Shown here piece by piece: positions 55,513 to 64,000 of a stretch of 64,000 bases of DNA. Origin of the DNA: Mixophyes australis (Eukaryota; Chordata; Amphibia; Anura; Limnodynastidae). Position 1 is the stretch's first letter, and each line of letters opens with the position of its first letter. Where the stretch lies: positions 188,479,850-188,543,849 of the forward strand of contig JAVHZZ010000006.1 of assembly GCA_036250195.1 (NCBI GenBank), in the 5' to 3' direction. Under the pieces are notes generated by a model. That model was not told the DNA's origin. It saw only the letters and a list, made by a program, of their open reading frames with translations, and did not search any database. Both the position numbers and the translations under genes were made by a program.

Positions 55513-56400
55513 CTCTTCGCCTGCACGTAGGCTTTGGAGTTTCCCGGCTTATTGGGACAAGAACGTATTAAGTGACCTGGTTGGCCACAATACATACAAA
55601 GGCCTAATGAGCATCTCCTGGAGCGTTCCTCTGGAGGCAGGCGGTAAGCACCCAACTGCATGGGCTGAGAGGAATCCGGCAGAGTAGCACAGGAACTGGG
55701 TGGTGAACCAACAGGTATGGATGATTCCCGTTCAGTCTTTCTCTCTCTGATCCGACAATCAATTTTAATGACAAATTGCATCAAATCCTCCAGCGAGTCG
55801 GGTACCGGATACTGGACAAGGGAGTCCTTAATTTGCTCGGTAAGACCTAAGCGAAATTGACTTCGCAGTGCCGGATCATTCCAGGCACTATCGGTGGACC
55901 ATCGCCAGAATTCCTCACAATATTCTACAGCGGAACGATGTCCTTGCCTGAATGCTCAGAGATGAGACTCAGCTGAGGCCACTCTGTCTGGGTCATCGTA
56001 CAGTAACCTCAGAGCCTGGAAGAAGGCATCCACGGTCTGCAAGGCTGGACTCGTTGAAGGAAGGGAGAAGGCCCAAGACTGAGGGTCACCCTGCAATAGG
56101 GAGATAACGATCCCTACCCTTTACTGTTCAGAACCGGAGGAGCGTAGTCTCAGGCGGAAGTACAACCTGCAGCTCTCTTTGAAGTTGCGGAAAGCTGACC
56201 TGCTTCCAGAGAACCGGTCAGGCAAGTTCATTTTGGGCTCTGGTGTGTCACCAGCGGGGGCTTGCTGAAGCTGCAGGGTTCTGGAAGCCTCTTCTTGAGC
56301 TGCCAAACGCTAGGATAAGCCCTGTACGACTTGAGAAATTTCCTGGATCTGGTTCGCCAGGATCTGGGCTGGAGACAGATTCGATTCACCGTTGTCCCTG
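55503..56400 (-). pseudogene. Chromovirus gag (multiple stops)
   Basis: One minus-strand frame runs from about 56,390 to 55,503 but carries stops: TAG near 56,310, TAA at 56,121-56,123 and TGA at 55,956-55,958. The matrix/capsid part has the block PDRFSGSRSAFRNF (about 56,190-56,220). The C-terminal open segment (55,784-55,503) ends with a CCHC zinc knuckle, CMYCGQPGHLIRSC, which binds RNA in packaging. No convincing start ATG was found close to the LTR. The gag-to-LTR spacing is short (about 40 bp). Confidence 0.85.
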
Positions 56401-56417
56401 GCAGTATAAAACCAATC

Positions 56418-56439
56418 TTCTTTTTGGGGCCAGTTATAA
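56418..56439 (-). other. Candidate primer-binding site of chromovirus
   Basis: On the minus strand the 5' LTR end is followed by TTATAACTGGCCCCAAAAAG. The TGGCCCC inside it could pair with a tRNA 3' end after a 7-base gap. I could not match it to a specific tRNA. Confidence 0.35.
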
Positions 56440-57130
56440 TGTTAGGAACTCCCTAGCCAGCACAGTAAAACTCGGAGTCTACACCGAAAGCCTGGTGTTC
56501 GCTGGAGCCCCTAGTGGTGGGGACAGACTTGGCCGCTGGCTGACAGAGGGTCGAGAATCGTATACCGGCTAAGGAGAACCCAGGAGTGGAGTGATTGGCG
56601 GACAGCAGCGTGGGGTTCAGGCAGAGTAAACCAAGGTCGGAGGTCACAAGCAGAGGTTCGGAATCCAGGGACAAGCGAAAGGTCAGGGGCACTGGCGGAG
56701 GAGCAGGATCCGGTTTTCAGGCAAATGGTCAGGGTCAGAAGAGTAGGTTCAAGGTCCAGGAACAAGCGAGGGTCATACACGGGAAGTAAGTCACAGGTTT
56801 TAACACCAAACAGAGAGAGAACAAGCAGGCAGCAGAACTGTGAACAGGACGCTATAACCGGCAGGGAGGCTAAGCCCTCCCTGCCCTATATACTGGAGCC
56901 AGCCAATCAGGGACTTCCCCTGCAAGATGTATAATGACCTAATTAGCCCACAGGCTATAGTGCGCGTGTCCGGCTGTAGCGAGTGGCCAGGGCGCGATAG
57001 CATTAATTCTGGCGTCCAGCTGTTGCCCTGGCAACGGTCGGAGCCGTGGCACCAGATGTGACGTCCCGGTCGTCATAACGACAGCCGGGACGCCGGAAGT
57101 CAGGGCCAGAGAGTCGCGGCGGTGCCCGCC
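56440..57130 (-). mobile_element. 5' LTR of chromovirus, outer end missing
   Basis: It matches the LTR at 51,531-52,238 from tgttaggaactcc up to 'gtgcccgcc' at 57,130. There the match stops; the last 20 or so bases including the TGTCATGAG terminus are absent and unrelated sequence (cctacagatattc) follows. No target duplication can therefore be tested. A TATA-like motif (tatatac on plus at 56,886) occurs at the same place in both LTRs. Confidence 0.9.
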
Positions 57131-58072
57131 CCTACAGATATTCAAGATAGGGAAGAATCCCGACATTTAGGTCAGTGTAGGTCCTACATACAATGAGGTG
57201 CCCCTAACTCTGTGATGCAGGCTTAAATGTATTGATCAAAATTATGTAGTAATATGTTTTCATTTTGCTAGATGCACACATTAATGCAGTGTTAAGGATA
57301 AGCACTGACATTTTATATTGCCATGCAGCTGGTACCATATATAATATGAGATATACCGAGCGCGGACATATTTCTTCTCTGCCCTTCTGCACAGTAGTCT
57401 TTGCTATATTGAATAAAATGAATGTACTTCTAACTTCAGTCACAAAATGCAGAGTTAAGTGGCAAACTTATTGCATTAAGATTAATTTCACTCTGTCATT
57501 TTGTTTAATTACAAACATTATTGGTGACATAATATTGGTGAATTTTGGGGTGCTGTGAAATGATGAGTTGGCTTGATTACCCTCTAGCCAAAATGTAAGT
57601 CAATAAACCCAAATTTATTTTATATCTTTTTATACAGGAAAACTTAGTATATAGTATGCCCAAAAAATTATTTCTAGTCCCAACATGCCTACAAACAATA
57701 TTTTTAAACATGTTCAACCTTTGTTGGAGAGGATGTGGTTGGGAGGTAAAATGCAATAAAGTATTATTTAAAATATTTTCTACGCCATCCTGAGAAGGCG
57801 ATAGTAGAATAAGCAATGTGGTGGTACATGTGCAAAGACATGGGGAAGCTATAACTGGCAAAAGGCAATGGATCTTAATACCAGCAGGGGTTACTACCGC
57901 TGACAGCAGTGTTATTACTGACAGTAACCCTTTGATGTTTATGGCGAAGGGATAAAAAGTCTAATCGCTGGAAAAGACACCTGTTTTCTTCGACAATAGA
58001 GCTTTTCACTCTCTGATAAATTAGCACCTTAATCTTATATGGAATACACCAGAACAGGGTCACTCAAGTCAC
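57131..58072. other. No recognisable feature
   Basis: AT-rich sequence without a gene or repeat that I recognise. Confidence 0.5.
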
Positions 58073-58080
58073 CCCATAGC

Positions 58081-58258
58081 CAGGGGAGGGCTGGCAAATT
58101 TTAGCCTGGGGTGCAAGACTCTACTTAGTAGCTTATTAAGAACATTTTAAAGGAAAAAAATGCAGGTGGCCAGTGACTCAGCCCAAGGTAGACCACTATT
58201 GGACCGGCCCGGGGGAAGGGGGGGGGCAGATGCCCCCCTGCCCCTCAGCCTGCCCCTG
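58081..58258. mobile_element. Small hAT MITE
   Basis: This 178-bp element is flanked by a perfect 8-bp duplication CCCATAGC (58073-58080 and 58259-58266). Ends are caggggagggctg and cagcctgcccctg, which are complementary apart from one or two bases. It is non-coding. Confidence 0.9.
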
Positions 58259-58431
58259 CCCATAGCCTTGCTAACTATTCCCTTGTCTTCTCCCTTCCCC
58301 CTACATATTGCTACCCCTCTCTCTTTACCCTGCACACACATACCTGATCAATGAGTCCAAAACAACACACTAATTTGCTCTAACCATATTTGATTTAACT
58401 GTTATCTTTTATGGATAATCTTACTTGTAAC

Positions 58432-60739
58432 CAGGGCCGGACTGGCCATCGGGCACTTCTGGCATTTGCCAGAAGGGCCGATGGCTGTGTGGGCCGGTCC
58501 GGTACCCTGCGCCGTGATCATGTGACTATTTGTATACTCACATGATCGTGGCGCCGTAGCCCACACTCACTCCAATTTTTCTTTAGTTCTTACCTTTTTT
58601 TTTTCTTTCTTTCTATTTGCGAAGCGGGGAGGGGGGGGGCCGCCGCGATCATGTGAGTATGCAAATACTGACATGATCGCGGCGCCGGCGTCCTTCACCC
58701 CCCACCTGTTTGCACTGGATGTCGGGCATGACGTCATCACGTCACGCCCGACAGTCAGTGAGGAGCTGCGCCAGATGAAAGAAGAAAGAAGAGAGAAAAG
58801 AGAAAAGAAGAGAAGAAGAGAAGAAAAGAAATACAGAGGTAAGTAAAAGAGTGGAGAAAAGAAGAGAGGCACAGGGGGATGAAGAAGTGGGGGGAGAGAG
58901 AGTGAAAATGCACAGGGGATGAAAAAGAGCTGGCATAAAATGCACAGGGGATGAAAAAGAGCTGGCATAAAATGCACAGGGGATGAAAAAGAACTGGCAT
59001 AAAATGCACAGGGGAATGAAAGAGAGCTGGCATAAAATGCCCAGGGGATGAAAAAGAGCTGGCATAAAATGCACAGGGGAATGAAAAAGAGCTGGCATAA
59101 AATGCACAGGGGAATGAAAAAGGGGCATAAAAGGAACAGGGGGATAAAGAGGGGGCATAAAATGCACAGGGAAATGAAAAAGGGGGCATAAAAGGAACAG
59201 AGGAATAAAGAGGGGCATAAAATGCACAGGAGAATGAAAAAGGGGGCATAAAATGCACAGGGGAATGAAAGAGGGGGCATAAATGGCACAGGAGGATGAA
59301 AAAGAGGGGACATAAAAGGCACGGGAATGAAAAAGAGGGGGCATAAAAGGCACAGGGGGGTGAAGAAGAGGGGGTATAAAAGGCACAGGGCGATGAAGAA
59401 AGGGGGGGTGTAAAAGGGACAGGGTGATGAAGAAAGGGGTGGGCAGCATGGCACAGGGTGATGAAGAGGGGCAAAAGCAGAATGTGATGAAGGGGGTAAA
59501 AGTAACATGGAGGGCGCAGTGCGATCATAAGGGGGCACAGCGTGGTGGTGATAAAGGGGCACAGTAATGTGGCAATGTAGTGTGTGTGAGGTAGATGGTG
59601 GCTAATTAATGGGTGCTATTTTGTTTATGGGGCAATGTAATAGTGGGGACTATTAATTTAAGATGGGGTGGTTTGGGGCTATTGAATGTGGGGGTGAGTT
59701 TGGGGAGAAATAGGTCTCTTTTTATTAAATGTGACTATGAATTTAATGTCCGTGATGGTTGCACAAAATGGTTATATTTATGAAATGTAAATACTATTAA
59801 TTTATTGCTGGGGCTGTATGTAGGGAGGGAAATAGGTATATTTATTAAATGGGAATACTATTATTTTGATGTTGGGGCTGTAGTGAGGCCTAATTTTAAA
59901 ACGTGGGTGCTATATTGATTCAACAGCGGTGCTGGTTGGAGTTTTCTAAATTTCATGTACCTATTTTTTTTTTTCAAACAGGACCCCCCAATATTCCAGG
60001 ATCCAGACAAGCAGCAGCTGATCTAAAGACACCAGCAGCCACAAGTCAGGTAGGAGAGAGCAGGACTGTCTGCCAACTGTCCTGAATTTGGTGGGTGACT
60101 GTCCCGCTTAGTCAGGATTTGGTCTGACTACAAGGACAGTTGGGAGGTATGTCCTACTTCACATTGTACTGCTTGTGAAGGCAGAACTGTGTGCACCTAA
60201 CAGTAGTGCTCACAGTATTGCCTGTGTATTTGTTGAAAATGTGTCTAATAACCATATTGCATTATAGGAGCCCCCCTGTCTTAAGTGCCTAGAGCCTAGG
60301 CCCTCCCCCCCCCCCCCCCCCCGAGCCTTAATCCAGCTCTGGTTGGCAGGAGGAATCTGATAGTTGCTCCCAGTTCCCGGACAGGACACAGCCTGCAGAG
60401 CAAGCTGAGGGGCTCTAAGTCCCATGAGATTTATTAATCTTGTGAGACTCAGAGCTTCCCTGCTCACTCTACAGGAAGTTCCCGTCCTGATGGATGTCAG
60501 AAGCATAGATAAGTACAGTGGACTAGGGTGTTGTAATGTGTTTCTGGGGTGGGGTGTGGCGTGATATGGATGGAGAGGGCCTGATAAATGTAATGTTTTA
60601 TTATAATGTATATATCAATGCCCCATGTTGACCACGCCTCCAACATAATGTGGCCACGCCCTTGGCGCAGCGGCACCAACAGAGGTGGGCCTGTATGCTT
60701 CAAATGCCAGGGCTGATTTTTAGTCCCAGTCCGGCCCTG
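58432..60739. mobile_element. Non-autonomous hAT element with internal minisatellite
   Basis: This 2,308-bp insertion is flanked by a perfect 8-bp duplication CTTGTAAC (58424-58431 and 60740-60747). The 14-bp terminal inverted repeats cagggccggactgg and ccagtccggccctg are perfect. The subterminal palindrome 'gatcatgtga'/'tcacatgatc' is at 58,516-58,553. It contains a G/A-rich minisatellite (58,880-59,480) and a C-run (60,306-60,322). Long minus-strand frames (up to 331 codons, 58,567-59,562) come from the array and are not transposase. Confidence 0.95.
58880..59480. repeat. G/A-rich minisatellite within hAT element
   Basis: Tandem units of about 30-37 bp are built on 'ggcataaaatgcacagggga' and 'tgaaaaagagct'. 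The left part is homogeneous (58,905-59,105) and the right part is progressively more variable. Confidence 0.93.
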
Positions 60740-60747
60740 CTTGTAAC

Positions 60748-61327
60748 CAATAAAGTAATACAGTCAATCTATGAGTTGTTTGAATTGTGTACCCCCCTGA
60801 TTAAACCACCCCCTCTTTCCCTTTCATATCTGTACTCCACCTTAATACTTTCATGAAAACTAAAAAAAAAGATAAAAAAAACCCAAAACTATTTTTGTAA
60901 CTCAAATTCTATTTTCATCTTTTGTATAAACAAGAAAATATATTAAAACTAAGAAGGGGTGGGTGGGAAGGACAGAATAAAAAAATGGGGAAAAAGGGGA
61001 ATTAGGGTCACAATAGTGAAAATAAATAAAGTACATCCCATGTTTTTAAGCAGTCAATTGGTACATAATAAGCATAGTAATCTTCAGTAGTGCCTAAACT
61101 TTATATATATGGAGCATTGTAATAGGCTGTAAAAAGGCTGCTAACACAATATTGCTATGTAGTACAAAGCATGGCTTCTTCCACTGGTACAGTCTCTGAT
61201 GCCTTATTTATCTGCATATGTAAATTTAACACAAGTGGAGTTTCCACATTGTTGCTTGGTTGGGATACATATTGAGCAGATTTTATTACATCACTTGGTT
61301 GTCATAGTTGTGGCACCTTAAAAACCC

Positions 61328-61362
<35 letters not shown>

Positions 61363-62032
61363 TGTTCACAATGACTCATAGATCAGATAAATCAGATAAA
61401 CACATTGCATTAAATAGCAATGTTTAGCTTGTGACATGTTTTGATATTTTGTGAAGTGTGAGATAATTGAGCCGCAGAATATGGTATACAGTTTACTCCA
61501 CCTGCAAAAGGTTGTACTATCCATAGACATCAACAAAACAGTACCTTCTAGTGGCCAAATTCTAATGGAAAATGGAAGATACATTACTGAGTTCATCAAG
61601 CTATACATTTTGAACAGAGCATTTCTTAAAATAGATGATAATTTGTTTTATTTTTGGAGAAGTTTATTGGCTAAGCCCATGTTTGGCCGTACGTCCACTT
61701 GTGTAGCATATCTTGTGTGACATAGCTCTGCACAAGCCCAGAAACAGACATTACACCAAGCACAAATTACACTTACGAATCCCTAGGCGGAATGGGGGAA
61801 GGAAAAGGCAGACAAGCGTAGGACATGTACAATAAGGGCTTCTGATGCTGGTGCAGTGGATTCAAGTCCTGTGTTTTCCGTAAGCACGCTACTTTTCAGA
61901 CATATTTTTTACACCGGCTACTGGTCAGGTGTAAATGCCAACTGACACAACATAGTCTTTGAATTAAAAATGACATGTTTGCACTCCATTAACTATGATA
62001 GAACAACTGTATGCAACTAAGATAGACTATAA
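60748..62032. other. No gene; simple repeats only
   Basis: An (AAT)n microsatellite occurs at 61,329-61,362. The A-rich start at 60,858-60,900 may be a reversed retroposon tail. Nothing else is recognised. Confidence 0.45.
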
Positions 62033-62247
62033 GGGGCATATTCAATTAGCTTTTGGATTTGCGGTAACGCGCCGGAACAGCCGCGAAACGTAATACACGG
62101 TACCGCAATAACGTGGATTTTCGTTCGCAGCCCATAGGGTTGCGAACGAAAATCCGCGTTAATGCGGTACCATAATACCCGCAAGAACGTGCACTTTTCG
62201 CGGTAACGCGCGTTACCGCGAATCCGAAAGATAATTGAATATGCCCC
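62033..62247. mobile_element. Palindromic MITE, GGGGCATATTCAATT family
   Basis: Ends are ggggcatattcaatta and taattgaatatgcccc-like (ataattgaatatgccc on the right), with an inner palindrome 'gattttcgttcgcagccc'/'gggttgcgaacgaaaatc'. It is flanked by TAA on both sides, a possible 3-bp duplication as in PIF/Harbinger elements. It is a relative of the copy at 25,842 and is unusually CpG-rich. Confidence 0.88.
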
Positions 62248-63302
62248 TAAAAATGCATTGTATGTACAGTGCTCATTGAAATTCTATTTATTTATTTAAA
62301 TAATGGAAAAAAAAATCTAACAAAAATATTTGAAAATAATTATTTCCATATATGATTATAATGTTAAGAAGTTTTTTTTTAATGCGTTCTAACCTTTTAT
62401 TGTTCTTACGCATGTGTATAAACTGCTGTCTGTCTATGTACAGCAAGTGCTGTATAGGCAGAGTGTACTGTCACCCAGATTCAAATTGTATCAAAACGTA
62501 TCTTGAGATACACTTGGATCTGAATAGTTCAAGCTCTGTGCTCTTTTTTTAAATTGCAACTTAGGTGCAAGCTGTGTTCAGACATGAATCAGGCCCAAAA
62601 TGTTCAACACAGAATTGGTGTAAGTGATGGGTACTGGCTGAACTATACTACCCTCTTTTCACTTTTCAAACACAAATAAATATTTCATATTACTTATTTG
62701 ACGTTTTGTTTTCTTGCAATAGAACTGTTGCACAATGGATCATTTTGGGAATTGCTCAGTCATTTGGGAAGTATCATCTCGGTGTGGGGTGTGGTTTGTG
62801 TGCACTGGATGTGCTCAGGCTGTATCGGGTGCTTGGCTTTAAAATTTTCAAAATAAGGAATGATGGGAGGTTAGCCTTAAACTGTGAATGGGATTTTTGC
62901 TATGTTAGAAAGATTTTAAGGTTTTATTGATGCCTAATAGCCTATTAATTTGTGGCTAATAAAATAAATGGTTAGAAAAATTGGCACAAATGGGAGGTAA
63001 GTGTATGTGACTTATGCCTGATGCATAGGCTACTGTTGCCGACCGTCCGCATCTTAACCTTAGTTGCCGCATTTACATATGGTTGCAATCAATTGCTTTT
63101 TAATGAACACAAGTTGCGCATGCAGTTTGGGGCAACAATGCAGCTAACGTTGCACCAGCACCATTAAGTTTATCCATGGCGTAGCCTTGGCCACACACTG
63201 CCAAAATTTGGCCAAAAAGGGGTGGCCAATTTGGACAGAATTCGGCTATTCGGCACTCTTGCGAAGCAGCCAATCACTCCTGGTGACAATGAAGACAGTG
63301 AA
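62248..63302. other. No recognisable feature
   Basis: No gene or repeat recognised. Confidence 0.5.
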
Positions 63303-63612
63303 CCTGATTCATTAAGGAAAGTAAGGCAAAAAAGTAGTAAATTTTCTCCTGGACAAACCATGTTGCAATGCAAAGGATGCAAATTAGTTTATTATTTTGC
63401 ACATAAGTTAAATACTGGCTGTTTTTTCCTGTAACACACAAATACTTGATAGCTTTATTTTTACACTGAAATATAAAATTGATTTAGGACATGCCCTACC
63501 CCAACTATAAATCTGGCCCCGCATTTTAAATTTTCATCCCTCTCCAATGCAACATGGTTTTGCCGTGGTGCAAAGTTACTCTTTTTTGCTTTCCTTTCCT
63601 TAAAGAATCAGG
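63303..63612. mobile_element. Diverged foldback MITE, relative of 18,241
   Basis: It starts cctgattcattaaggaaag and ends ctttccttaaagaatcagg. It shares 'tctcctggacaaaccatgtt', 'tttgcacataagttaaatac' and 'tgtaacacacaaatac' with the left arm at 18,241-18,400. The right arm has diverged and carries different sequence in the middle. Confidence 0.8.
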
Positions 63613-64000
63613 CCCTGTAAGTGCAGTTGGAAGATGGCTTCACACATATACCTATAGTTGTGATATTCTTACCACATTTACCAACTTGTCAGATAAGAAT
63701 CCTATTGATTTGAATTATTATCAGGCACTAGATTTTTCTGGGACAGTCCAAGGTTTTTGGCACCCAAAAGACTCATGGCCTCACCCAGTCCCAGTTTTCC
63801 AATCAGGAATTTTCGTAGATATTACTGAAGATATCATAAAGAGTTTGGCCAGTTTCACAGAACTAGTGCTAAGTAAATGATGATAAGTGGAGTTTTTGCA
63901 ATACCTGTCAACATTACCAAAATGCATATTTAGGACAATTGTGTCAGAGCACATCATGCCCAGATCCACTCAAATCATGCATGTATCGTGTGAGACGACA
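63613..64000. other. No recognisable feature
   Basis: A frame of 108 codons (63,554-63,880) has no recognisable domain and begins inside the MITE, so it is not called as a gene. Confidence 0.4.

Noticed and set aside
58567..59562. Overlapping 331-, 257- and 235-codon minus-strand frames rich in P, F and C
   Set aside because: All three frames are open over the same G/A-rich minisatellite inside a hAT element, with no domain. They are repeat artefacts.

Overview
The window looks like a gene-poor, transposon-saturated stretch of a large vertebrate genome, most likely an amphibian (anuran). Reasons: no rRNA, tRNA or host protein-coding gene is recognisable. The mixture of tyrosine-recombinase DIRS retrotransposon, chromodomain Ty3/gypsy element, class-I-like endogenous retrovirus, L2/CR1 LINEs, HE1-like V-SINEs and many hAT derivatives is typical of frogs. 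The species cannot be named from sequence alone. Essentially every long reading frame belongs to a mobile element or to tandem repeats.

Layout. 1-1420: 3' end of an L2-like LINE that cuts into an endogenous retrovirus on the minus strand (remnants to about 6.2 kb: RNase H, RT, probable gag, a tRNA-Pro-type primer site and a 5' LTR). That provirus also carries an LTR-like insertion and a V-SINE. About 6.8-12.2 kb: a DIRS element with gag-like, RT-RNase H and tyrosine-recombinase frames, disabled by point mutations. 13-23 kb: V-SINEs, CR1 and L2 LINE fragments, a foldback MITE and hAT insertions. 23.3-25.8 kb: two more hAT derivatives. 28,466-34,421: a complete autonomous-looking hAT transposon with a perfect 8-bp target duplication, an uninterrupted 997-residue transposase frame and seventeen 100-bp tandem units in front of the gene. 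37.5-42.6 kb: a 60-bp minisatellite with degenerate margins, interrupted by a hAT MITE, a V-SINE and an element with about 120-bp inverted repeats. 43.6-44.65 kb: a 65-bp minisatellite. 51.5-57.1 kb: a minus-strand chromovirus between two LTRs, broken by stops, a frameshift and loss of the outer end of one LTR. 58.1-60.7 kb: two hAT derivatives. 62-63.6 kb: two palindromic MITEs.

How the parts relate. Eight insertions have perfect 8-bp target duplications, so hAT transposition is the dominant process. One (28,466-34,421) encodes a plausible transposase, and a 387-bp element at 23,301 shares one of its termini, so it may be a dependent. The four largest hAT insertions all contain internal tandem repeats. 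The V-SINEs end in nearly the same 3' sequence as the L2 LINE at 22.1-22.9 kb, which suggests that the LINE machinery mobilised them. Several insertions are nested, so relative ages can be read from the sequence.
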